Source: Hamadaea sp. (GTDB lineage Bacteria > Actinomycetota > Actinomycetes > Mycobacteriales > Micromonosporaceae). From it: a stretch of DNA of 38,060 bases. The stretch is from contig JABFYB010000615.1 in the NCBI GenBank assembly GCA_013361475.1, forward strand, positions 1 through 38,060, read 5' to 3'. The number at the start of each line of letters is the position of its first letter. Position 1 is the stretch's first letter. This document shows, one piece after another, positions 21,623 through 28,670 of this stretch. Under the pieces are notes generated by a model. The model did not search any database. It saw nothing but the letters and a program-made list of their open reading frames with translations, and was not told the DNA's origin. Both the position numbers and the translations under genes were made by a program.

Positions 21623-24017
21623 AGCTCTCCGCGTAGGACAGAGCAACGAGGCATGCCTCGTCGGTGCGAGCCGGAGTCGGCACAGTCAACGCCGACTCCG
21701 GCTCGCCCGCGCGTACGCCCCGGCCGAGCTTGTTGCTGAGGTTCTTCAACGGGTCCCGGGCCCGCCGGTCCAGGACGCCGTCGGTGTAGAACACCAAGGT
21801 GTCGCCCGGCTCCAGCTGAGCGGTGTTGCTGCTGAACACCGCCTCGGGCAGCAGGCCCAACGCCGGGCCCTCGGGCGACTTCAGCGGCGTCGCGGTGGCG
21901 GTGCGGCGGCGTACCAGGATCGGGGGCAGGTGACCGGCCTGCGCCCAGGTCGCGATCTTCGTCTCGTGATCCACCCGGGCCAACGCGAGGCTGGCCAGCG
22001 GCGGATCGGGCAACCGGTGCAGCTCGGTGTTGAGCACGGCCAGGATCGCCTCCGGCGCCAGCCCGGCGATGCCCAGCGCGACGACCGGCGGCATCAGCCG
22101 TGCCACAGCGGAAGCGGCGGTCAGCCCCGAGCCGAACATGTCGCCGACCACCAGCAGCAGGTCGCCGTTCGGCAGCAGTTGGGCGTCGCAGAAGTCTCCC
22201 CGCAGGGGCGCGGTGCGATCGGTGGCGAAGTGCCGCCCCACGACCCGTAGCGGGCCGCTGCTGTGGTCGAAGGAGCGGGCCGGATACAGCAGGTCCATCA
22301 GTGCTCTGGTGAGCTCGTGCTCGGCCGCGAGGCGTACCCGCTGGGCCGAGGCCTGGGCCTGCGTGCGCCGCAGCTGCTCGTCCAGCTGGAGTTGCTCGGA
22401 GATGTCCTGGACCAGAAGCCGCACCGTGCCGCGCGGATCGGTCTCCTCGGGCCGTGGCCCCTCGCCGGCGGCGAACGCACGCAGCCGGACCAGCTCCTCG
22501 CCGCCCCGCCGCAGATCGATGTCCACAGTGGCCTGACCGCCGTGCGCCGCGCGGCGCAGGGCCTCGGTCAGGATCGGCCGGGACTCCGGCTCGGCCAGTT
22601 CGACCAGCGCGGTACGCGACAACGGCCCCCGGCGCGGCGACACTCCGAGCAGCCGATACATGCCCGGCGACCACCACATGCGCTTGCCGATCGGATCCCA
22701 CTCGCACCAGCCGAAGCGGCCGAGCTGCTCCATCTGGCTGGTCTGCTCCTCGAGCCGGGTGACCTCGTCGACGCGGCGCCACGAGGCGATGACCGCTCCG
22801 GCGATCGGCGTGGCCCGGCGGGCCTTCACCACGCGCTGCCAGCGGCCGGCGACCCGGGCGTCCTCCGGCTCAGGCGCCCGTTCCCACGTCGTCCCCTCGG
22901 CCAAGGTCCGCACATAGGCGTCGAAGACGCCGTTGGTCAGCAACTGCGGGTACGCGTCGAGCAGCCGGCGGCCGAGCGCGTCCGGCTCGTCGGCCTGGGC
23001 GAGCGAGCTCATCGCCGCGACGTAGAAGTCGATCACGACTCCGGCGGCGTCGCGGATGGGGGTGAGCAGCTGGGTCATGCCGGAGGTGCCTTCGATGACC
23101 CGCTGGATCCAGCCGAGGTCGCCGGTGAGCGAGGCGGCGGTGCCCGCGATCGCCTGAGCCCAGACTCGGCCGACCGCCCGGCCCGACTCCTGGGCCAGAC
23201 GATCGAGATAGCTGCGGTCGAGCGCGGAGAACTCGCGCGGCTGCGCCCACGAGATCAGCAGTACGCCGGTCACCCGCGACTCGATGGCGATCGGGTAGCC
23301 CACCATCGCCGGACCCGGCCCGACCAGGGCGAGATCGGTCTCGGCCTGCCCGTCGAAGAGCACCGGATGCGCATGCCGGACGACTTCGCTCATCGGTGTC
23401 GCGATCAGCGCCGGGATCCGGCGAGCCTCGCTGATCTGTTGAGACGTCCACCCTTCGGCGCCGATCAGGCGCAGCGACCCGTTCGGTTCGGCCGCGAACA
23501 CCGCGACACCGCTCGGCGGGGGATCGCCCGCGTTGGCGAGGACCGCCGAGGTCAGCCCGGTGACGTCGTCGGCCGCGGTGAACGCGGCGACCGCCCGGCG
23601 CAGCCGCCGTTTCGCGGCGTCGGGCCAGGGCGGCGGCGTCGTCGGGGCCAGCCCGGCCATCACGGTGAGCGGGCGTGGTTCCGGCGTGATGGACAGCGCC
23701 TCGGTGCGGCGTGGGTTCGGCGGGGCGGCCGGCGGAGTCACCGGCTCGGCCGGGATCGGGGCGGTGGCGGGGCGATCCGGCGGGGCGATCCCGTTGACGA
23801 CGTCGGCGGCGACGTCGACCAGCGGCGTGTTGGTGTCCTGCGAGCGTCGGGAGAGCTGGGCGTACGCCGTCTCCGGGTCGCAGCCCTGGCGTTCGGCGAG
23901 GATGCCCTTCGCCTGCTCGATCAGGGCGCGCGTACGCATGGCCCGGCGCAGCCCGGCGACCTCCTGTTCGAGTCGCTGGACGCGGACCGGCCAGTTCTCG
24001 GCCGTGCTCTCCACCAC
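21621..24017 (-). CDS. ANTAR / GAF / PAS / PP2C (SpoIIE-type) phosphatase
   Basis: 798 residues. Residues about 15-75 (RLEQEVAGLRRAMRTRALIEQ through LVDVAADVV) form an ANTAR domain, normally a C-terminal RNA-binding antitermination module, here at the N-terminus. A Pro-rich linker follows, then a GAF-like domain (about 155-310), a PAS-like region (CEWDPIGKRMWWSPGMYRLLG near 450) and a C-terminal SpoIIE-type PP2C domain: LRGDFCDAQLLPNGDLLLVVG, DMFGSGLTAAS, GDTLVFYTDGVLDRR and a terminal TDEACLVAL. The metal-binding Asp residues are present. It should dephosphorylate an anti-anti-sigma factor, for example the STAS protein at 16864. A GGTTT-N18-GGGTA sequence on the minus strand (24091-24118) resembles a SigF promoter with a long spacer. 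Confidence 0.87.
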   Translation of the reverse strand: MVESTAENWPVRVQRLEQEVAGLRRAMRTRALIEQAKGILAERQGCDPETAYAQLSRRSQDTNTPLVDVAADVVNGIAPPDRPATAPIPAEPVTPPAAPPNPRRTEALSITPEPRPLTVMAGLAPTTPPPWPDAAKRRLRRAVAAFTAADDVTGLTSAVLANAGDPPPSGVAVFAAEPNGSLRLIGAEGWTSQQISEARRIPALIATPMSEVVRHAHPVLFDGQAETDLALVGPGPAMVGYPIAIESRVTGVLLISWAQPREFSALDRSYLDRLAQESGRAVGRVWAQAIAGTAASLTGDLGWIQRVIEGTSGMTQLLTPIRDAAGVVIDFYVAAMSSLAQADEPDALGRRLLDAYPQLLTNGVFDAYVRTLAEGTTWERAPEPEDARVAGRWQRVVKARRATPIAGAVIASWRRVDEVTRLEEQTSQMEQLGRFGWCEWDPIGKRMWWSPGMYRLLGVSPRRGPLSRTALVELAEPESRPILTEALRRAAHGGQATVDIDLRRGGEELVRLRAFAAGEGPRPEETDPRGTVRLLVQDISEQLQLDEQLRRTQAQASAQRVRLAAEHELTRALMDLLYPARSFDHSSGPLRVVGRHFATDRTAPLRGDFCDAQLLPNGDLLLVVGDMFGSGLTAASAVARLMPPVVALGIAGLAPEAILAVLNTELHRLPDPPLASLALARVDHETKIATWAQAGHLPPILVRRRTATATPLKSPEGPALGLLPEAVFSSNTAQLEPGDTLVFYTDGVLDRRARDPLKNLSNKLGRGVRAGEPESALTVPTPARTDEACLVALSYAES

Positions 24018-24136
24018 CGGGCGATCATATGGCGGACCGCCGTCGGCCGCCCGTCGTCGGGGCGTACGCGTGCTCCCCGTCTCGCCGAGCTACCCGGGCG
24101 AGCAAATAGGGCGAAACCGCCTTTTATCAGGGTGAA

Positions 24137-24154
24137 AGTGGTTAGCTAACCACT
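24137..24154. promoter_or_regulatory. Perfect 18-bp palindrome touching the xylF start
   Basis: AGTGGTTAGCTAACCACT is self-complementary over all 18 bp and ends directly before ATG 24155. It is a strong candidate operator for a sugar-responsive repressor (ROK, LacI, GntR or MarR class cannot be told apart). No ribosome-binding site is at normal spacing (AGGGTG is about 20 nt upstream), so the message may be leaderless with the palindrome over the promoter. Confidence 0.75.
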
Positions 24155-25276
24155 ATGATGCGAGGACAGTGGCGCCGCCTGGTGGCCGCGAGCGGATTGG
24201 CGCTCGTGCTGGCCGCGACGGCATGTAGCAACTCGAATGACAACAACAATGGCGGCAGCTCCACCGGTGGCGGCGAGAGCACCGACAACGGCTTCAAGGT
24301 CGGCATTCTTCTGCCGGAGTCCAAGACGACCCGGTACGAGACGTTCGACAAGCCGTACATGGAGGCGAAGATCAAGGAACTCTGCCCCAAGTGCGAGATC
24401 CTTTATCAGAACGCCGACCAGGACAGCACCAAGCAGCAGTCGCAGGCCGAGGCCATGCTGACGCAGGGTGCGAAGGTGCTCATCCTCGACCCGGTCGACG
24501 CCTCGGCCGCGGCGACCATCGTGAACAGCGCCAAGGGTCAGAACGTGCCGGTGGTCTCCTACGACCGGCTGGCCAAGGGCCCGATCACGTACTACGTCTC
24601 GTTCGACAACAAGAAGGTCGGGCAGCTCCAGGGGCAGGCCCTGCTGGACGCGCTCAAGGCCGGCGGTGATCCGAAGCGGGCCGACATCGTGATGATCAAC
24701 GGCTCGCCGACCGACCCGAACGCGGCCGACTTCAAGGCCGGCGCCCACTCGGTCCTCGACGGCCAGGTGAACATCGGCAAGGAGTTCGACACGCCGGACT
24801 GGTCGCCGGACAAGGCTCAGCAGGAAATGGAGCAGGCGATCACCGCCCTGGGCAAGGACAAGATCATCGGCGTGTACGCCGCCAACGACGGCACCGCCGG
24901 CGGCGCGATCGCGGCGATGAAGGGCGGCGGCTTCACCTCGCCGTTCCCGCCGGTCACCGGGCAGGACGCCGAACTGGCCGCGATCCAGCGGATCGTCGCC
25001 GGTGAGCAGTACATGACCATCTACAAGGCGATCAAGCCCGAGGCCGAGATCGCGGCGACGATGGCCATCGACGCCGCCACCGGGCAGACCTACTCGGGCG
25101 AGCCGACCACCACCGTCAACAACGGCACCGTCGACGTCACCTCGGTGCTGCTGACCCCGGTCGTGGTCAAGAAGGACACCATCATGGACACGGTGGTCAA
25201 GGACGGCTTCTACAAGGTCGACCAGATCTGCACCTCGCAGTTCGCCTCGGCCTGCCAGGCGGCTGGTATCAAGTGA
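24155..25276 (+). CDS. xylF: Sugar ABC transporter substrate-binding lipoprotein (XylF-type)
   Basis: 373 residues. Signal peptide 1-23 with lipid-attachment Cys24 (LVLAATAC), then a Ser/Gly/Asn-rich linker and a periplasmic-binding-protein type I fold: VGILLPESKTTRYETFD, QGAKVLILDPVDASAAATIV, VPVVSYDRLAKGPITYYVSFDN and GQDAELAAIQRIVAGEQYMTIYK. This is close to D-xylose-binding XylF. It would be anchored outside the membrane and deliver a pentose (xylose is the best guess) to XylGH. The stop overlaps the xylG start (GTGA, 25273-25276). Confidence 0.92.
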   Translation: MMRGQWRRLVAASGLALVLAATACSNSNDNNNGGSSTGGGESTDNGFKVGILLPESKTTRYETFDKPYMEAKIKELCPKCEILYQNADQDSTKQQSQAEAMLTQGAKVLILDPVDASAAATIVNSAKGQNVPVVSYDRLAKGPITYYVSFDNKKVGQLQGQALLDALKAGGDPKRADIVMINGSPTDPNAADFKAGAHSVLDGQVNIGKEFDTPDWSPDKAQQEMEQAITALGKDKIIGVYAANDGTAGGAIAAMKGGGFTSPFPPVTGQDAELAAIQRIVAGEQYMTIYKAIKPEAEIAATMAIDAATGQTYSGEPTTTVNNGTVDVTSVLLTPVVVKKDTIMDTVVKDGFYKVDQICTSQFASACQAAGIK

Positions 25277-26103
25277 CCGCCACGGACTCTCCGGTGCTCG
25301 CACTGACGGGCATCTCGAAGCGATTCGGCGCGGTGCAAGCCCTGACCGACGTCAGCCTGGAGGTGTATCCGGGCGAGGTCGTCGCGCTCGTGGGTGACAA
25401 CGGCGCCGGAAAGTCCACTCTCATCAAGGTGATCGCCGGTGTCGGCCCCGCCGACACCGGCGAGATCCGGTGGGAGAACCGGGCGGTCCACATCACGAAA
25501 CCGGCCGACGCGACCGGGCTCGGCATCGCGACCGTCTACCAGGACCTCGCACTCTGCGACAACCTCGACGTCGTCGCGAACCTCTTCCTCGGCCGGGAAC
25601 TGACGAGGACGTCCGCCCTGGACGAGATCGGCATGGAGAAGCGCTCCCGCGAGCTGCTGGGCAGCCTCTCAGTGCGGCTGCCGAGCGTACGCGTGCCGGT
25701 GGCCGGCCTGTCGGGTGGTCAGCGGCAGTCGGTGGCGATCGCCCGTTCCCTGCTCGGCGAGCCGAAGGTCGTGCTGCTGGACGAGCCGACCGCGGCGCTC
25801 GGCGTCGCCCAGACCGCCGAAGTGCTCGACCTCGTCGAACGACTCCGGGAACGAGGCCTGGGCGTGATCCTGATCAGCCACAACCTGGCCGACGTCAAGG
25901 CGGTCGCCGACCGGGTGGTGGTGCTGCGGCTGGGACGCAACGCCGGGATGTTCGACCCCGACGAGACCAGTCAGGAGGAGATCGTGCAGGCGATCACGGG
26001 GGCTCTCGACAACGCGGTCACCCGCCGCCGGGCACGCAGTGAAGGCGCTCCGCCCTCGGCGTCCGGGGTGGACGACGACCGGGAGCTCGGGGGTGAGGCA
26101 TGA
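25273..26103 (+). CDS. xylG: Sugar ABC transporter ATP-binding protein (XylG-type, single domain)
   Basis: 276 residues with one ATPase domain: Walker A GDNGAGKSTL, Q-loop TVYQDLALCDNLDVV, signature LSGGQRQSVAIARSL, Walker B VVLLDEPTAALG and the switch His in ISHNLADV. Enteric XylG has two fused domains (about 510 residues); this half-length form is usual in actinomycetes and would act as a homodimer. GTG 25273 overlaps the xylF stop; the stop overlaps the xylH start by ATGA (26100-26103). Confidence 0.92.
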   Translation: MTATDSPVLALTGISKRFGAVQALTDVSLEVYPGEVVALVGDNGAGKSTLIKVIAGVGPADTGEIRWENRAVHITKPADATGLGIATVYQDLALCDNLDVVANLFLGRELTRTSALDEIGMEKRSRELLGSLSVRLPSVRVPVAGLSGGQRQSVAIARSLLGEPKVVLLDEPTAALGVAQTAEVLDLVERLRERGLGVILISHNLADVKAVADRVVVLRLGRNAGMFDPDETSQEEIVQAITGALDNAVTRRRARSEGAPPSASGVDDDRELGGEA

Positions 26104-27326
26104 CGAACGCGACGATCCCGCCGCCCGCGGCCGGACCCCTGGCCGAGTCCGACACCCATTCCGTCTGGGAGCTCATCAAACGCCGCGTCCGCGGCGGAGA
26201 GCTGGGCGCTTGGCCGGTGGTCATCGGGCTGATCGTGATCTGGGTGGTCTTCCAGGCGCTCAACGACCGCTTCCTCACCGCGCAGAACCTGTCCAACCTG
26301 GCCCTGCAGATCACCGCCGTCGGCATGATCAGCGTCGGCATCGTGCTGGTGCTCCTGCTCGGCGAGATCGACCTGTCCGTCGGGTCGGTCGCCGGTGTCT
26401 GCGCCGCCGCCCTGGCCGTCCTGTCCGTACGCCGCGGCTGGTCCGACGTGGCCGCCATCATCGCGGCGCTGCTGCTCGGCGCGGTGATCGGGTTCCTGCA
26501 GGGCACCATCTTCGCCAAGCTGGGCGTACCGGCGTTCGTCGTGACGCTGGCCGGCAACCTCGGCTGGCTCGGCCTCATGCTCTACCTGCTGGGCTCGGAA
26601 GGCACCATCAACGTGCCGACCGGCACCATCACCGACCTGATGAACACCAAACTCAGCCAGGCGGCGGGCTGGATCGTCGGGCTGGTCGTCGTCGCCCTGT
26701 ACGCCGTCGCGGCGTTCACCGGCCGGGCTCGGCGAGCCTCCGCCGGCCTCCCCGCGGCCTCCCTCCGCAGCGACCTCGTACGCGTCATCGGCCTGGCCGC
26801 GATCGTGGTCGTGACGGTCGCCGTGCTGAACTCCTGGCAGGGCGTACCGCTGGGGCTGCTGATCCTCGTCGGCCTGGTGGCGCTGCTGGACCTCGTCCTG
26901 CGCAAGACCCGCTACGGCCGCAGCATCTTCGCCGTCGGCGGCAACATCGAGGCGGCCCGCCGGGCAGGCATCAACGTGGCGGCGATCCAGATCTCCGTCT
27001 TCACCCTGTGCTCGACATTCGCGGCACTCGGCGGCATCCTGCTCGTCTCCCGCGGCTTCTCGGCGACCCAGACGACCGGCGCCAGCGACGTGCTGCTGCT
27101 GGCCATCGCCGGTGCGGTCATCGGCGGCGTCAGCCTCTTCGGCGGCCGGGGCAGCCCCTGGGGCGCCCTGCTCGGTGCGGTCGTACTCGGCTCGATCAGC
27201 TCCGGCATGCTGCTGATCGACGTCGACTCCTCCGTGCGATACATGATCACGGCGGCGGTGCTGCTCGCGGCGGTCATCCTCGACTCCGTGTCCCGACGGG
27301 GCCGCCGGTCGAGCGGTCGCGGCTGA
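26100..27326 (+). CDS. xylH: Sugar ABC transporter permease (XylH-type)
   Basis: 408 residues, about 10 membrane segments, of the ribose/xylose permease family. Marks include ALQITAVGMISVGIVLVLLLG followed by EIDLSVGSVAGVCAAALAVL, the coupling-loop sequence KTRYGRSIFAVGGNIEAARRAGI, and GGVSLFGGRGSPWGALLGAV. It has a longer middle segment (residues 185-235) than RbsC, as in XylH. Last gene of the operon; a long palindrome follows. Confidence 0.93.
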   Translation: MTNATIPPPAAGPLAESDTHSVWELIKRRVRGGELGAWPVVIGLIVIWVVFQALNDRFLTAQNLSNLALQITAVGMISVGIVLVLLLGEIDLSVGSVAGVCAAALAVLSVRRGWSDVAAIIAALLLGAVIGFLQGTIFAKLGVPAFVVTLAGNLGWLGLMLYLLGSEGTINVPTGTITDLMNTKLSQAAGWIVGLVVVALYAVAAFTGRARRASAGLPAASLRSDLVRVIGLAAIVVVTVAVLNSWQGVPLGLLILVGLVALLDLVLRKTRYGRSIFAVGGNIEAARRAGINVAAIQISVFTLCSTFAALGGILLVSRGFSATQTTGASDVLLLAIAGAVIGGVSLFGGRGSPWGALLGAVVLGSISSGMLLIDVDSSVRYMITAAVLLAAVILDSVSRRGRRSSGRG

Positions 27327-27333
27327 CCTCTTC

Positions 27334-27409
27334 GGCCGATTTCCATGATCAGGGTCATTTCCATGTCGCTATGGCAACGCAGAAGTGACCATGATCATGG
27401 AAATCGGCC
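27334..27409. terminator. Long palindrome between convergent xylH and ogt
   Basis: GGCCGATTTCCATGATCA (27334-27351) matches its complement at 27392-27409 exactly. After one mismatch the stem continues with GGTCA/TGACC (27353-27357, 27386-27390), leaving a 28-nt loop that repeats ATTTCCATG. The position suits a bidirectional terminator; the CATGATCA core resembles the palindrome at 7502. Confidence 0.8.
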
Positions 27410-27421
27410 TAGATTGACGGG

Positions 27422-27970
27422 CTAGTCGAACAGCGAAGGCTGCAGAACCCCTTCCAGCACCAGAATCCGCCGCTTCAGCTCAATCCCCGGCCCGTATCCG
27501 CCCAACCCGTCGGACGCGAGAACCCGGTGGCAGGGGACGACGACGGGGATCGGGTTGCTGCCCATGATCTGGCCGACGAGGCGGGCGCTGCCGTCGGGCA
27601 GGCCGGAGCGTTCGGCGAGGTCGCCGTAGGTGATGGTCGAACCGAACGGGACGGTCTCGTAGAGCGTACGCAGGACGCGTTGCTGCGGTCCGGAGGTGAG
27701 CGACCAGTCGACCGGGAGGTCGAAGTCCTGACGGTCGCCGGCGGCCCACTCGGAGATCTGCCGCGCCGCGTCATGAACGTGGGCGTCAGAAGAGGTGGCG
27801 GGGCGTACGTCGCCATGGCGGGCCAGCGACCGCTGAGCGGCCCCGCTCCCGTCGAAGGAGACGCAGGCCAGCCCCGCTTGAGTAGCCGCCACCGTCAACG
27901 GGACGAGCGGTGTGGGCACGGAAAGCCAGGCGAACTCCACACCGCCGAAAATACCGCCGAGGTATGACAA
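27422..27970 (-). CDS. ogt: Methylated-DNA--protein-cysteine methyltransferase
   Basis: 182 residues. Accepts alkyl groups from O6-alkylguanine onto Cys147 in the IPVVVPCHRVL motif, a single-turnover repair protein. RVLRTLYETVPFGSTITYGDLAERSG is the DNA-binding helix-turn-helix with the Tyr; ARLVGQIMGSNP holds the Arg finger region. The N-terminal domain is short and lacks the Ada Cys cluster. The TTG start at 27970 directly follows the stop of the upstream small gene (TGATTG), suggesting coupled translation; GTG at 27940 is an alternative. Confidence 0.92.
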   Translation of the reverse strand: MSYLGGIFGGVEFAWLSVPTPLVPLTVAATQAGLACVSFDGSGAAQRSLARHGDVRPATSSDAHVHDAARQISEWAAGDRQDFDLPVDWSLTSGPQQRVLRTLYETVPFGSTITYGDLAERSGLPDGSARLVGQIMGSNPIPVVVPCHRVLASDGLGGYGPGIELKRRILVLEGVLQPSLFD

Positions 27971-28159
27971 TCAGTCGTCGCCGGACCAGGCCCGGTCCTC
28001 GGCCTCCTTGCGGGCTTCGCGTTCGCGGATGACGTCCAGGGCGCGCGCCGCGGTCGCCTCGTCGGGGAACGGGCCGAGCAGGTACTGCTCCGCCTCCTGC
28101 CGGCCGTGCTCGGGCCGACGGTGTTTCAAGCAGTAGAACCACGGTTCGGAGTTCTCCAT
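27971..28159 (-). CDS. Small conserved actinobacterial protein
   Basis: 62 residues from MENSEPWFYCLKHRRPE (frame open 10 residues further). The pattern W-F/Y-Y-x-L-K-H followed by a GPFPDEATAARALDVIRERE helix resembles small SPOR-like or hypothetical actinobacterial proteins in which a tryptophan-rich strand precedes one helix. It has no membrane segment. It is immediately upstream of ogt with no gap. Function unknown. Confidence 0.7.
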   Translation of the reverse strand: MENSEPWFYCLKHRRPEHGRQEAEQYLLGPFPDEATAARALDVIREREARKEAEDRAWSGDD

Positions 28160-28225
28160 GCCCTTCATGCTCGCATGCGCCGCAAACACCCGCCGGAAAC
28201 CCGGAATGTCGGGGAGGATCGGGGC

Positions 28226-28624
28226 ATGACCGACTACACCGACGATGAACGGAAGACGCTGCGGGACGCCGGATTCGGCGCGATGATGCTCGTCTCCCAG
28301 GCCGATCCGGGCTTCTTCGCGATGTTCTCCGAGAGCATGGCGGGGGCGAAGGCGCTGGCGGCGGCCCCCGCCGAACTGCGGGACCTGTTCAAGAGCGGGG
28401 GCATGCCCTCGATGCCCAAGGGCGGCGCGGCCGAGGTCGAGTCGACCGTGCTCGGGCAGTTGTCGCAGGCCGTGCAGATCCTGCAGGCCAAGGCGCCGCA
28501 GGACGTGCAGGCGTACAAGGATGTCGTCGTGGCCGCGTGCGACCAGGTCGCGCAGGCGAAGGGCGGCGTGCAGGAGACCGAGACGGCCATGATCGCGAAG
28601 GTGAAGGCCGCTATCGGCGCGTAA
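28226..28624 (+). CDS. Conserved hypothetical protein
   Basis: 132 residues beginning MTDYTDDERKTLRDAGFGAMMLVSQADPG with GGGGAGG (28211-28217) 8 nt upstream, a convincing start; the open frame further upstream is not used. Mostly helical and soluble (AQAKGGVQETETAMIAKVKAAIGA at the end). No catalytic motif was recognised. Divergent from the small gene at 27971; followed closely by ltrA on the same strand. Confidence 0.8.
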   Translation: MTDYTDDERKTLRDAGFGAMMLVSQADPGFFAMFSESMAGAKALAAAPAELRDLFKSGGMPSMPKGGAAEVESTVLGQLSQAVQILQAKAPQDVQAYKDVVVAACDQVAQAKGGVQETETAMIAKVKAAIGA

Positions 28625-28631
28625 CCCGCGA

Positions 28632-28664
28632 GCCCTAGGCTCGCCGCATGGGCGAGCCTAGGGC
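28632..28664 (+). promoter_or_regulatory. 14-bp hairpin covering the ltrA ribosome-binding site
   Basis: GCCCTAGGCTCGCC (28632-28645) and GGCGAGCCTAGGGC (28651-28664) form a perfect stem with a 5-nt loop. The only SD-like sequence before ATG 28671 (AGGG, 28660-28663) lies in the 3' arm. It could be a terminator for the upstream gene or an mRNA switch. Confidence 0.65.
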
Positions 28665-28670
28665 GATTGC

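Noticed and set aside
24091-24118. SigF-type promoter for the ANTAR-phosphatase gene (GGTTT-N18-GGGTA, minus strand)
   Set aside because: Spacer is 18 nt, longer than the 15 seen in the two good matches. Kept only as a weak possibility in the gene entry.
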